Shown here: one piece after another, positions 22,601 to 35,100 of the stretch
Numbering within the stretch: position 1 is the stretch's first letter
Layout: each line of letters starts with the position of its first letter
Assembly: GCA_001662425.1 (NCBI GenBank)
Contig: BDDC01000058.1
Location: 55,709 to 119,708, forward strand
Direction: 5' to 3'
Length of the DNA: 64,000 nt
Origin: Chlamydomonas sphaeroides
Taxonomy: Eukaryota > Chlorophyta > Chlorophyceae > Chlamydomonadales > Chlamydomonadaceae
The notes under the pieces: generated by a model
What the model was told of the DNA's origin: nothing
The model's database searches: none
What the model saw: only the letters and a program-made list of their open reading frames with translations
Position numbers and translations under genes: made by a program

Positions 22601-25600
22601 CCGGGCAGCTCCTGCGGGCCGCGGGGTGTGGGCGTGCGGGGGCAGCGCAGCACATGGGACAGGGGCTTGGCGGGCCACACTGCAGCCCCTGCGAGGCGCA
22701 GTTACAGCAGCTCAGCACGCGACAGAGTCGCGGCGCCGCGAGGCGCAGGTGCGCGGTGTGGCCAGAGGCGATGCGGAAGGTGCGCGGGGAGCTGCCGGTA
22801 GGTGTGGCATGGCTGGCGACCGGCAGGTGTGCGGAGTGTGCCAGCGGGTGGCGCAGGCGTCCGCACCTGGGCGTAGGGGCACACGGTGCGGGAGGTGCAG
22901 GGCTGCAGGCGGCCCGTGCCGCGGTTAAGCACCTGGGCGCCAGGGGGCGGGGGCGGGGGCGGGGGAGGGCGCAGAGGGGCGCGTCAATGGGGCGGCGAGG
23001 CAAAGGGGCAGACGAGACGAACGGGGCGGGGCCGGGGGAGCGTGCAAAGGGGCATATTTAGGACCCGGGCTCGGGCCGCCTCGCTGGGCTGCACGTGGGC
23101 GCAGCGCAGCGCTGCCCGACATGGCGGGCTCGCCGCGCCAGCGGTGTCGCGCCCCGGGCCGTGGTCCCGGGCCGCCCCTCCGCACCATGGTGCTGCCCGG
23201 CAGCAGCGCGACGCTGGTCTTGTGCTTGACCACCGAGTAGGGCAGGAAGGTGTTGGCCTTGAGCTGGTAGCCCCAGCTCAGGGTGAGCGCGCAGCGGCCG
23301 CGCACAAACTGCGGGCCGGGGGCAGGGCCAGGGCCAGGGGTAAATGGGCTATGGGGCGCGGTCACTGCGGGAACGGCGCGCCCCGACGACGGCCGCACGA
23401 CCGCCGACCGCGGGCAACGGCCATGCCGCGCGGAGCAGGGGGTCGCGAAGGGCGCGCTTGGATGCAGCGGGGCAGCACACGCAGTGCGGTGGAAGGTGGC
23501 GTCCCGGGACCGCAGGACGCAGGCAAGGCCACGCGCGCGCGCACGGGAGCCTGCGGGCACACAGGAACCGCACTACGCGTGCGCGCAGCCGCCGCTGCGT
23601 GCCTGCATGTTGAAGGGCAGGCAGGGCGCCGTGGTCTCGTCGGGCGGGCCGTAGTCGCGCAGGCGCAGGTAGAGCTCCATCGCGGCCACCATGGCGCTGC
23701 ATAAGGAGGGAGGAGGGGCGAGGCGGGGGTTCGGCGGGGGCCGGGGTGCGGCACGCGGCAGGCCGGAGCAGTGGCGGGCGGAGTGATGCGGCAGGCGGCG
23801 ACGAGCCACCGGGGCCGAGCCGCGTGTCATGTGCATTGCCAGTGCTGTTTTGATTAGTTCCAGTCTTCTATCTGTTAACGGGCGCCTTGCGCGCGCGCGG
23901 CCGTACCTGTTGTTTACGAGCGGCTCCATTGTGACCTGCGCCGTGGAGGGGCGGTGACCACGGTGGGACAAGAGACGGACAGCGGAGGCGATGGGGCTCG
24001 GCACACCGGCTCAGGGGCCGCGCGGCCGGCACCGCATCAGCGGCCCCTGCGCTGCGGCATCCGCGTGCCGGCGTAAGGCCCCGGCTGGCCCCTTGCCTAC
24101 AGGCCCCAGCCGTGGCCGTGCCTAGCCTCCCCCGCCCGGCGCTCCCAGGGGCTGCGCGCACCGGGTCGAAGAACGCGCCCTGCGGCCGGCCGTTGGTCTG
24201 CACAAAGGACGACCAGATCGATGCCAACGAGAAGCCGTTGAAACAGTCTGGAGGGGGCACAGGGGCCGAGCAAGCGACCGGGGCAGGGCAGGGCGGGGCG
24301 TGGGCAAGCACTCTGGGCGGCGGCGCGCAGCGAGCAAGCGCAGCGGCAGCTGGGCCGGTGCACGGGCGCGGCGCGGCGTGCATCGGCTCGACGCACATCG
24401 CGGCCTCTGCAGGCAGACGCCGTAGTCGGGCACCCCGTCGCCGTTCATGTCGGTGCCGTTGACGGCCGCGGCCACCGCCACACTGCGGGCCGGGCGCGAG
24501 CGGCAAATGGTGGGGGCCTCAGGCGTATCCGACCGACGTCAAGCGAGCCTGTGCCTGCCGTGCCGCGCGGTGGCAGCGTGGGCCGTAGCCCTCCGGTCCC
24601 GTGCCCAAGCAACAAGGCGTGGCGTGCGATGCCAGCGCTGGCGCGCCGCGCGCCCGGCAACGGGCGCGGATGCGCAAGGACATGGGGACGCGCCGGCGCA
24701 CGCAGTCGCTGCGCGCGTGTGAGACTGCAGCCCTGAGCCGCATGGCCAGCGCGGCCGTGCACGTGCCAGCTCAGCAGCGCGGCCCTTGCCCCCCCGGTCC
24801 CCGGGTCGTCGCGGGGCGCTCACAAGTCATCCCAGGTGGCGGGCGCGGTCAGGTTGAAGCGGGCAAGCACGTCGTGCCGGTAGTACATCTGGCATGGAGG
24901 GGGCCACGGGCCGGGGAGGGTGCAGCGCGGAGGGAGGGTGGGCGGGAGTGCCAAGCGCGAGCGCAGCACCGGTGGCCGGGGCCCGGCCGTACGATTGAAG
25001 CACAGTGGCGCGAACCCGTCCTGCTACGCTAGCGCGCGGCGGCATCCCTGCCACAGCGGCGCCCAGCATGCCCCCCACGCCGCGGCCGCACGGGCACATC
25101 GCGGCAGCCCCCGCTTGAAGCGCCCACCTGCCCCATGCACCCATGGGCCCAGACACAGGCAGGCTGGGCCTCGCATCCGCACTGGTGTGCTGTGAAAATG
25201 AAAGCACCCGGCCCCGCCTGCCCCCGCACCTGGTAGATGAGGCCGCCGAACGGCAGCGACGACACAGTACCCTCCGCCACCACCACGCTGCCCCTGAACA
25301 GCCGGTGGATGCCCACCCACTCGATCTGCTCCCGGTACGCAGTGTCCAGCACCGCCTGCGGAGGCCACCAGCGAGGGGCGAGGGCCGGGTGACATCGCTG
25401 CGCCGCCCAGGCCGCAGGCCCCCGCCGCCGAACCGCACCATGCAGCCTCCAGCGTACCCACAACCCGGATGCAGCGGCGCCCCCGCCTCGCCCACACACG
25501 CACAGAGCAGCACGCGCCCAGCGCTGCAGTCGCTGCGGTGCCGGCCCCAGGGCCCATCCGCAGCCGTGTCTAAAGGGGCCCCCAGACTGCCAGCCCGCGG

Positions 25601-27098
25601 CGGCGCACCTGGCTGAGGTCCAGCAGCATGCCCGAGTCGTACAGGTCCGCCAGCGCGATGGGGTCCACCTGGGGACCGCACGCCGCAGACCGAGGCACGG
25701 CACAGCGCCAGTCAGCACCCGGCCGCGCTTCCTGCACCAGACCCGGCAGCGCGGAGCCGGGCTGCGGCTCGGGCTCGCACGCCAGCGCCGCGCGACGCTG
25801 GGGCCAGGATGCCTGGCCTTGCCGCAGCCTCACGGCGCTACGGCGCGTCCAGCAATCAGCACCGCGCTTGCTGTGTTGGCCAGCTAGGGCGGCCCTAACG
25901 GCCGATCCAGGATGTGGCCATGCGCGCTTCAGGTGCGAGGCACCGCACCGGGCACCTGACAGCGCTGCCGGCTGGCTGCTGCCGACGTGGGATACGGTCC
26001 CACGGTCGGCGGCCCATCCCGCGAGCACCGTACTCACAAACCAGGCGTCAAAGTCGGGTACCTCCGTGGCGTTGCCCTCGATGCCCAGAAAGCGGTGCTG
26101 CACCCCGGCGAGCTGCACGGGATGCGTGTGCGGCGGGTAAGCGAGACGTAAGCGGGCACAGCCGCAAAACCCTGGGAACGGTGGCCACACCCCTGCCGAG
26201 TCCCGTGGCCCCTGCTGGGACTGCACGCCGGGGCCGGCGGCGGCGGCGCAGGCACCTGGGGCCGGTGGGCCGGCTGGCGCCCAGCCCCGAGCGGCTCTCC
26301 TGGCCCAGCCCGGCCAGCCCGGCGAGCCCGGCCACGCCCCGCACCTGCGACAGCGAGCGGCCCCAGGTGCTGATGCTGGTCAACGTGAGGTTCACCGGCA
26401 CCGGCCTGGCGTCGCCGCCTGGCCAGGGCGAGCCGAGCGCCTGCTGGCGCTGCAGCGTGTAGTTGCGGCTCTGCACGTACGAGCTGAACGAGAGGTTGGG
26501 CGCCAGCAGGTTGACCGCCTGGCGCCGTGGCGCACACGCCCGGGTGGGGCAGGGGAGGGAAGGGCAGAGGAGCGTGGGTGCGGGCACGGGCCGGGCGCGC
26601 GGCGTCGGGGTGCGCAGGGGGTGGGATAGGGGAAGCAGCTGCAGCATCGGCCCCCGGTCGGCGGGTGATCGCGGCCGTGACGCGGCGTGGGCGCACCTCG
26701 CCGACGTCGAGGCAGGACCCCAGCATCTCGGTGACTCCAGCGGCGGTCAACGCGGAAGCGTTGCCCGCACGGAAGCCCTCGCAGCTGCAGGGGCAGCGTG
26801 CCGAGGCGGGTTGTGTGTGACATCCCCCCAACCCACGTCACACCAGAAAGCTGCTCAACCGCGCAGCTGATGGCCGGCCCCTGTCCGTGGCCGCCGCTGT
26901 ACCCCAAACTCACCCGCCCGCTAGCTTTGGGACAATCGCCCGCAAGCAGGTGTCCAACGGCGAGCATGCTGACGGCCCCGCCAGGACGAGCAGCACCGCG
27001 ACGCTCGCAAGCACCAGGCTGAACCAGTGCCCTTGTGGGCCCCGAGGCCGTGGTGCTGCTCCGCCTGCTCCAGGAAGCCCTGTTCTGTCACCACCCAT
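7652..27098 (-). CDS. Giant receptor-type class III nucleotide cyclase with a bacterial-type solute-binding ectodomain
   Basis: Predicted membrane sensor making cAMP or cGMP. Exons (phase-consistent): 27098-26914, 26784-26697, 26518-26345, 26112-26038, 25668-25609, 25355-25230, 24888-24824, 24482-24397, 24247-24162, 23935-23907, 23696-23603, 23308-23186, 22932-22867, 22611-22526, 22133-22017, 21701-21605, 21233-21031, 20549-20303, 20081-20052, 19804-19693, 19333-19246, 18951-17366, 17095-gap, 16335-16035, 15631-15334, 15067-13666, 13392-13264, 13109-10343, 10122-10014, 9709-9642, 9385-8716, 8425-7652; about 3,490 aa plus the gap. Signal anchor ~25-45; family-1-like solute-binding ectodomain to ~590 (MYYRHDVLARFNLTAPATWDD at 237, NGDGVPDYG near 271, CALTLSWGYQ); TM ~621-643 followed by RQRRRR; cyclase motifs LLVSDVEGST (670-679), EGDSFIIAF (716-724), VRIGMHTGL near 1275, then RIRYEGAPAALAARM. 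Low-complexity inserts follow. ATP or GTP preference cannot be read. Confidence 0.85.
9489..9570. repeat. 9-bp minisatellite (CCTGCCACC)
   Basis: About nine imperfect copies of a 9-bp unit. They fall in the cyclase intron between exons 9709-9642 and 9385-8716, so they are probably not translated even though all frames stay open. Confidence 0.85.
10255..10316. repeat. 6-bp tandem repeat (GGCCCT/GGCGCT)
   Basis: About ten hexamers alternating between GGCCCT and GGCGCT blocks, in the cyclase intron between exons 13109-10343 and 10122-10014. Confidence 0.85.
16613..16972. other. Assembly gap inside the cyclase catalytic region
   Basis: 360 N, preceded by an artificial-looking C-run then G-run (about 16590-16612). 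It removes the end of the exon starting at 17095 (reading ...KYSGEILAAAKAVSDAA) and the following intron or exon. The part usually carrying the GGQ-type segment of algal cyclases is therefore unseen. Confidence 0.98.
20762..20789 (-). repeat. Short dispersed repeat (partner 4684-4712)
   Basis: Inverted match to 4684-4712, within the cyclase intron between the 21233-21031 and 20549-20303 exons. Confidence 0.6.
21254..21293. repeat. 12-bp tandem repeat (GGGGGCGGGGAA)
   Basis: Just over three copies, in the cyclase intron immediately upstream (in transcript sense) of the exon 21233-21031. On the transcribed strand it gives a pyrimidine-rich tract before the acceptor. Confidence 0.85.
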
Positions 27099-27816
27099 TG
27101 TCTCCTGGTTACTCCGCGCCAGCGTGCCATTCCATGCCTACGGCCGAGTATTGCCTCGACCGTCAACACTGTTGGCGCGCGCCACCCTGCTGCCAGCGGC
27201 AGCTTCTTGTCGAAATGCGCAGGGCATGTAAAAGTCAGCTCATGGTGCAACGTAATAAATGCAAGACAGTGCTGCAAGTCTGGCAGTTCGTGTTGATCTT
27301 TCGGCGACAAGACGTCTTTTTACGATCGCGGCCGCGGGTCGCGCAACTATGAGTTCCCTCCCAGTTAATCACCTTCGTTTACCATACGTGCACCACGGCA
27401 CCGGTTACATTGCTCACACCTCACGCGGAGGCTCGGCACACGAGCTTCCCTGCGTAACCACCCCCGCCATTTTCTTGCCGCCGAACGCTTGCCTCGGCGT
27501 CAAATCTGCAACGCGCTCACGCCTTAACCGGGGGTTTGCGGACCCCTGAAAGTGACAGACGTCAGGTTCAACCGACAAGTCAGCAACTCCTGCGTGGGCG
27601 GCGGCTCCTGAACGAGCGGCTCTTGTAGCGGTGAGTCCAAATTGCTCGCTGCTTGCCTTACATCTGGCCTTTGAAAAGGCGCCGCGGCAGTTGCCACGCG
27701 TGCCAAGTCGCACTTGCTCTCCAGCGTTGACTGTCCTCACAGGGCCGCCCGACACCCCCGCCGCTTACAGGACCCCCCAAGATCCCTGCAGCGGAGAGCC
27801 CTAAACGCTGCGCGCC
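27099..27816. promoter_or_regulatory. Divergent promoter region, cyclase (-) / TLC protein (+)
   Basis: The 718 bp between two outward-facing ATGs must hold both promoters and 5' UTRs. It is less GC-rich than the flanking genes in the middle (about 27230-27420). No TATA box stands out, and no other gene is seen. Confidence 0.55.
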
Positions 27817-30800
27817 ATGGACGCCGTGCGCCTCGTGCACGACCGCCTTAACGGGCTGGCGCTGGACCTCTTCCAAACGGCCTCGCCGTTCCTGGACCGT
27901 GTCGCACCCCAGCCTGGCATCGCCCGCACGTATGCCGGCATCGCGGCTGTTGGTGAGTGGGGTTTCGGGGTTTCGCCTTGGCATCACACCCGCTCCACGT
28001 GCGGCAGTAGCTGCGTGCCCCTCCTTCCCTGGCATGGCGTGCTCGCTGTGTGCACGGCCGCGCACTTCTCGGGGCCGCACCTGCCGGCCGCAGCTGCGGG
28101 GACTCGTTCCAGGGGACGGACGGACGTGCACCAAACGACTAGCTATGTATGCAGTGTCATCCTGAAGCACCGTGCGCCGTCATCCCGTCGCCGGAAACCT
28201 GTACCGGCACGCGTCCCGTGTGCCTTCCGGATGCTGTCCGCCTGACTACCCCTGCCCAAGCGGGGCTCCAGAGGACTGACCCACATAAGGGGCGACGGTA
28301 GGCCCACCAGCCCATGCTGACAACACACCCCACACCCCACATACCGGCTGCCCATCAAAGCGGCCTCGGCCAGCCCCGTGAGGGATGCGGCATGGGCGGC
28401 TTCCGTTGATGTACGGGCATGCGCACCGAAAGAAGGCGCCGCCGAACTATATACACCATGTACGGTGCACACTCACAGGTGCACATTCACGCCGCCGACC
28501 AATCGCCAACGCCCTCGTCCCGTGCGCGCACGATCCTCCCCTGTCCGCAGCCGTGGCCTTCTGGGTCGTGGAGCTGGCTTGCTACCTGGCGCTGTCGCCG
28601 CTGCTGACGCGGCTGCTGCGCGGCAAGGGCTACTCGCATGCTAAGGTGGTGGGCATGGCCACCCAGACCGTGGCTCGCATCGTGGGCAGCATCCACAACA
28701 CCATGCAGGCAGGAGCGCGCGGACGTGGCGATGGGCTGGGCGTGGTAGTAGCGGCAAGGCCAGTGGGAAGGCCAGGGGTGGCAGCCAGAGCCCGCGGGCA
28801 CAGGGCACAGCACGCTGAAGGCGAGCGCGCCGACGCATGCGAGCGCTGGGCGCGATGGCAGCGGGCGCGGCGCCGCGTCATTGAACATGCGAGCTGGAGC
28901 CGCTGATGGCCAGCGTCAGCCGCACCCTGCAGGCGAGCACGAGTGCGGGCGGGGGGCTAGCGGTCCCTGTGCAGGGCCGGATAGCGCGAGGAACGTGCAT
29001 CCCCTCCCTCACGCCCTCGTACCAAAGTCAGCCAGGGCCGGCTCCCAGCGCCGCAGCGGGCGCGCCGCTGGCTGCTGCCGTCGGGCTCCTTACGCCGCCG
29101 CGCCGGCCATGGTGTGGCCCTGTCCCGTGCCCGGACCCCAGGTGCCCATCGCCCTCATCATACTGCTGGACTCGCGCTTCCAGGTGGGCCCCGTGGGTGC
29201 GTCCCGCTCCTCCTCCCACGGGTGGCGAGACGTGCATGTCTAAACGCGTCCAGCTCTGCCCTTGGCACGCCCCCGTGCCGACCACGTGCATGGTAGATGT
29301 ATCCTCTCCTGTCAGAGCCACGCCGCACAGGCGCGGGCCCCACAGCGTCACCAGGCGCGCCCGCCCGCTGCGTGCCGCTGCACCCCGGAACCGCACCGCC
29401 TACCGCCCTCCAACCCCTGATGCCCTGCCGCCGCCCGCTGCACCCCCTCCCTCATCTCCTGGCCACAGGCCGACCGCGTGTACGAGGCCACGCCCCTGTC
29501 GTGGGCCATGACCTACATCAGCGCGGGCTACTTCATGCACGACCTGGTGCGGAGGGCGGAGCAGCGGGCGGGCGGCGCAGTGCAGATGTGCAGAGCACCT
29601 TCGCGGCGAGGCGCTGCCGAAGCGGGGCCGCGCGCGCCCGGGTCGAGGCTAGTGGGTAGTGTGTCCCAGCAGCAGAACCGGCAGCGGCAGGGCCCGCGGG
29701 TGTTCGACGCGGGGAGCTGGGGGCAGGCTCCAGACACGCCCATGGCAGTGTGCGGCGGTGCGTCGGCGCAGGTTTCGGCAGTGTTGTCCGTGCGGGCCTG
29801 CCCGGCCGGAGGTGGGCCAGCACAGTGACGCCTGCGGCCCTGCCCTGCCCGGCCCGGCCCGGCCCGGCCGCAGGTCTTCTGCATCATCCGCTTTGCGCTG
29901 GAGGGCCCGCTGTACACCGTCCACGCGCTGACGTGCCACATAGCGGTGAGCCTCCGCACGCGCCTGCGCCAGCGCCGTGGGAGCGAGTGTGTGAGCTGTG
30001 CGGCCTGTGGGTCCGCAGCGCAGTGGGGCGTTAGGCTCGCGCGCAGGCGCCTGGGGCATGAGCCTGGCGCCCTGGCCGCGCCCCCGCACCTCACGCCCCG
30101 GTCACCGCGCACGCCCGCCCCCTCCCCCATAGTCCACACGCCCCCTCTTCCCAACCACCCTCCCACTTCACGCAGTACGCCTTTGGCGCATCCACCGGAT
30201 TCCTGCACTACCACGGAGCGGTGAGCCGGAGCGGGCCGCAGGCGGCCGCCAGCGCCCACCTCATGCTGCCAGCTGCGTGCTGCGCCCGATCAGCCGCCGG
30301 CGGCCGGCACGGGTGCAGACTGACCGCCGCGTGTACCAGCTGCATGCGCCCGGCAGCCTCCGCTACACAAGCACGGCGCCCGGCACCACCATTGGCCTCC
30401 CCCCTGGGGGCAGACGTCAACAGCAAACGGCTGCAGGGCGGGATCCGGGCTCGCGCCACATCCTACAGCGCTGACAGTGTGCTCGCCACGCCCTGTCCTG
30501 CGCCCTTTCTCCCCCTGCAGGCCTTCCTCATGTGGGAGCTGTCGACGCCCTTTGTCCACATGCGGTGCGCCACCGCCCTGCGCATGCGCTGGCGCCGCCC
30601 TGGGCTTGCCGACCACGCGCGATGCGTCGAGGAGGCTGCTCGCCCACCCCGACCCCTCGTGCTTGCCGGCCGCGCCGGTCGCCCCGCCCTGGCCGCCTCT
30701 GCCCGCTGCGGCGCGCCGCGGCACTGTGTAGCCGGAGCGCCCTGGGCTCCGCAGCCGGGCCGGCTTGGTGCGCCTGCGCCTGCCTTCCCACGCCCCGCCC

Positions 30801-31641
30801 TACCCACTCTTCATCTGCCTGCTCCGGCGCCGCAGGTGGTTCATGTACAAGGCGGGATGGGCCAACTCGACGGCCTACGTGCTGAACGGCATCATGATGG
30901 TGGTGGGTGTAGGGCGGCCGGAGCCTGGGGTCCGGAGCTGCTACGGGGGCTGCGCCGTGCAGCGTGTCGCACGTGTGCGGACCTCCCCGGAAACGCGCTG
31001 CGCTGCGGCGAAGCGCCGCCCTGCGTGTGCCTGGTCCGATCTTCTGCCCCGGCCCCCGCCGGCCGCCCCACTCCCGCTGCCCCGTCCTCGCAGCTGGTGT
31101 TCTTCGGCTGCCGGATCGTGTGGTAAGCAAGCGACGTCCCCGCCCAGCGAGGGCCCGCAGCGCGGCGCTCCAAGCACGTCCAACCAAGCGCCCGCCTCAC
31201 TCAGCCCGTCCGCTAATCTCCCCCTGCCGCCCCCACCCCCACCGCAGGGGCTACGTGGAGTCGGTGCGCCTGGTGTTGGACGTCGTGGGCCAGCTGCGCG
31301 ACCCCGGCTCACCCTTCCCCGCGGCTGCCACATACGGCTACTGCGTGTGCGCGGTGGTCGTCAACTGCCTCAACACCTTCTGGTTCTTCCGGATGTGCCA
31401 GGTGAGGGGGCGCAGTGCATGCTGCCTAGCCGGGCCAGCGGTCGCCGGTCCTCAGCGCCTTGGGTTCCTGGCCCTGAAAGGTTAGAGCACGGGGCTTTTA
31501 GGATTGGATAACCAGGACGGGTTTCGTGGTGGGCACCTGCCAAGCTTCTGCCCGCATGCCGCTGCCCGACCACAGGCTGCGGTGGCTGTGCTGGCGCACG
31601 GCAAGAAGGGAGCCGAGGTGGGTTCTCACAAGGACGAGTAA
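27817..31641 (+). CDS. TLC (TRAM-LAG1-CLN8) domain membrane protein, TLCD4/TMEM56-like
   Basis: Predicted polytopic membrane protein of the TLC family, which is linked to membrane lipid composition; not a ceramide synthase on these motifs. Eleven exons, all phase-consistent, 296 aa: 27817-27952, 28551-28708, 29142-29183, 29469-29546, 29874-29945, 30176-30220, 30521-30564, 30836-30902, 31094-31122, 31248-31401, 31576-31641. Visible segments: helix FWVVELACYLALSPLL, ISAGYFMHDL, the usual 'HH' region reading VHALTCHIA, then GFLHYHGA, the strong family signature FLMWELSTPFVHMRWFM, AYVLNGIMMV, and a last helix ending CLNTFWFFRMCQ. The C-terminus is short and charged (KKGAEVGSHKDE). Intron 2 needs a GC donor (CAG|GCAGGA at 28709). 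The next gene starts only 518 bp downstream on the same strand. Confidence 0.85.
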
Positions 31642-32159
31642 GCGGATGTCGCATACAGCAGGTGGAGCAAGTGGTCGGAGTGCAATGCGGGCAGTGTGGC
31701 GTGCGATGCGATTTATGTGGGACTTGTAGGCAGTGGGGGCGGCGGGGTGAAACGTGTCACCGGACTGGCCGCGTGTGCATGTGCTGTGCTGTTTGTTGTC
31801 ATGACACGATGTGTATGCGTGTGTTTGGTGCGAATTTTTGTGAGTTCTCGTGCGGTGGTCGTTTGTCGCGCTGGCGTGCGCGCGCCGCGGCAAAGCCCTG
31901 AAAGCAGACGGCGACTTGGCGTGCCGTGCTTCGCGTAATCATCGAGTGGTGTAGGCATTGCTTGCAGAAGCAAGGCTGGCTCAGTTTGGTGATCACTTGC
32001 AAAAAAGGGTACCCGCCATCCGCGTCCAGCTCGCAAGCAGTCGCTTGCAACGGCCAACCCAGCTTCAGTCGGCACTTCTAGGCGTCCACTCACTCCACTC
32101 TCCTCAGCGCCGTCTTGCGCTGCCTTCCAGACCCTAGAATCGCAGCCGGCTCTGCCAAA
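31642..32159. promoter_or_regulatory. TLC 3' UTR and pyruvate kinase promoter/5' UTR
   Basis: Short tandem-gene spacer of 518 bp. It is relatively AT-rich between about 31780 and 32000. No TGTAA is seen in it, so the TLC transcript end is not located. The pyruvate kinase ATG at 32160 sits in an AAAATGG context. Confidence 0.5.
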
Positions 32160-35100
32160 ATGGTGTCGCTGGGGCTTGAGACCGTGCTGGCGGGCACCCC
32201 GTCCAACATTTGCAAGACCAAGGCAAGCCAATTGGGCTGGTGCAGGCAGCGCAAGGGCAACACGTGAAGAATTGCACCCGGCTGCGCAGGTGGTCTGCAC
32301 GCTTGGCCCCAAGTCGCGCAGCGTCGAGGTGCTGGAGGAGCTGCTGCGCGCTGGCATGAGCGTTGCGCGCTTCAACTTCTCGCACGGCTCGCACGACTAT
32401 CACCAGGTTGGGCCGCCAGCCGCGAGCGTTAAGCCCCGGGCGTTGGCGCGCGCAACGTGAGCGTTGACGTGTGATCAACACTCTGTGCTGAATTCCTTAC
32501 ATGGTCTTGCTTGCACGTGCTCGTAGGAGACCCTGGACAACCTGCGCCAGGCGATGAGCAACACGAAGGTCATGTGCGCGGCCATGCTTGACACCAAGGT
32601 GCGCCGCCCGCGCTACTCATCTTCACCATAGGCTAGCGGCCAATTGAACTGGTCGCGTCGCGCGCAGGGTCCCGAGATCCGCACCGGAACGCTGAAGGAC
32701 GGCAAGCCGGTGCAGCTCACCGCCGGCCAGGAGGTCACCATCACCACGGACTACGCTCTGGCCGGCGATGAGAAGACCATCGCCATGAGGTCAGCATATC
32801 TGGTCGGCGCGCACGCTGGGGTGGGCATGCGTTGAGTGGCACGGCGGCAGGGCTCCTCTGCGTGTCGGCTGGTGCCCCCCCTCGCCGCCTACAAACCTGG
32901 CGCGCCCGCCCCATGCCCCCCGCCCCAAACCCCCAGCTACAAGAAGCTGGCGCAGGACGTTAAGCCCGGCTCGCAGATCCTGTGCGCCGATGGCAGCATC
33001 GTGCTGGTGGGTGGCGGCAGCGCTGCCGTTCCCGTTGCCGGGGGTGCCTAGAATGGTCTGCCTGGCACGCGTGGTCTCCGCGCGCCAATTACACAGCATG
33101 TGGAGCACTCTTCTAGCCTCATAGCAGCTCAGCTCAGCAGCTGGCGCAGCAGCGCAGCACAGCAGCTGGCTGCCTGGCTGGCGAGCTCGCCAACGCCACG
33201 AGGTGCAGCCCACGGCTCCACGCCCCAATCTACAGCTACAACTACACTGCCGCGCCACACGCGCCAGCAGCAGCCGCTGAGAGGCGAGGCGCTGCCTGGT
33301 CGTTCCGGCGCCCCACGAGGAGCGGCGGCGGCAGCGGGCAGCAGCGCGCAGCCGTCCGCCCGTGCGCCCCAGGAGGAGCGCGGCGGCCGGCGGGCCAGCC
33401 GGAGTGCTCCCGCCATCTCGGCCCTGCTGCAGGCGCTCGGAATGGCAAGCAGCAGCCCGCGCAGCAGCCCGCGCAGCAGCCCATGTCAGGCGTGTTCGCA
33501 TGCTGCCGTGTTGCGGTTGTCTGACGCCGCTCTAGGCCGCGACCGCTGCGGAGGCGGGGTGGGCTGCGCCCCGGCGCATCTCAGCGCTGCCGCCGCCGGC
33601 GGCGGGGCAGCTGCTGGGCCTGTCTCGCAACCTGCCAGCCACAGCCATCTGCGGCGCTAGGCAACGCAGCGGCGGCATGGAGAGCCGCAGCCAGGGCTTG
33701 GCTGCAGGGCCTGCCGGCCTGCGCGGTCAGGCACGGCCGCCCACTGTGTGCCGCGTCCAGCTGTCGGCCGGGGCTGAGCGGCGGGCGCCGCGCGTGTGGG
33801 CCCTGCCACACGGGTCCGGCTCTCGGCTCACGGCCGGCCCCTGCCCCCGCGCCCTGTCCCTGCAGGAGGTGATTTCCACCGACCCCGCCGCCGGCACCGT
33901 GCGCGCGCGCTGCATGAACTCCGCCACCCTGGGGTGAGCAGAGCAGCCCTGCGAGGGAGGGAGGCGCGCGGAGCCGCTCAGGGCCATCGCGGTGGAGGTG
34001 TGTCGTCGCGCTGCCGCGGCGGCGCTGCTTCGGCTACACCGCGGGAGCAGAGCCGCAGGCACCAGGCGCGAGGCGCGGCTGGCTGTCCGCGTGCCTCCTG
34101 CCCAGCGACCGCACCCCGCTGGCGCCCCGCGCTGCTGCCCTGCCCATACCATGCCTGCCATTGGTGCCCTGCCCTCACCCTCGCACCCTCCCTCCTTCCT
34201 TCCTACCTACCCTCCCCCTCGACCCCCAGCGAGCGCAAGAACGTCAACCTGCCGGGTGTGGTTGTGGACCTGCCCACGCTGACGGACAAGGACGTGGACG
34301 ACATCCTGCACTGGGCCATCCCCAACGACATCGACTTCATCGCCGCCTCCTTCGTGCGCAAGGGCTCGGACCTCGACCTCATCCGCCAGGTGCGCCCGGG
34401 CTGCCAGGCGGCCTTCGCATCTCTGTCGGTACCGTATCTTTATCGGTATCGCATCTCTGTCGATGGAGTCCACAGAGCCGTATGGTCGATGTGATGGCTG
34501 GTCCCAGGCGACGGGCGCGCGGGGGGGCCGGGGGGGCAAGCAGGGGGCAGCGAGGAGCAGCGGCGAGAGCGGGCTTGCGGGTCAGTGCACAGCTCAGTCC
34601 GGAGAGGCGCACGGGGCCGGGGTGCCCCGCGCATAGCTTGCGGGGCCGTGAGCTGACACGCCGTGCCGAGCCGCCAGCGTGCTAGGGGCCGCCGGCCCTG
34701 CATGGGTGCTGCACCTGCCCGCCTGCCCGCTGGTTTGGACGCCCGGTCCCCTCAGCACCACCACCACCACCCCGCTGCCGCGCTCCGCAGGTGCTGGGCG
34801 AGCGCGGCCGCAGCATCAAGATCATCTCCAAGGTGCGGGGCCGCGATGGTGTCGGGGCTGGAGGTCTCTGGGGCCTTGTGGGCCGGGGCGAAGGCGAGGG
34901 CCGTGCAGGGAGCTGAGGGCCGCCACCGGGGAAGCGCCGGCCGGCCGTGTGCTGTGTGAGGGCGCACCGCGCCAGGCACGTGGTGGGCCGGGCACGAGGT
35001 CCCGAGTGGGCATGGCCCACAAGAGGAGACGGGTGCTGCGGGACAGGCTGGCAGGGAGCCTCTGCGCGACCCAACGCAGCGCGGCAGCGTCGGGAACGCA

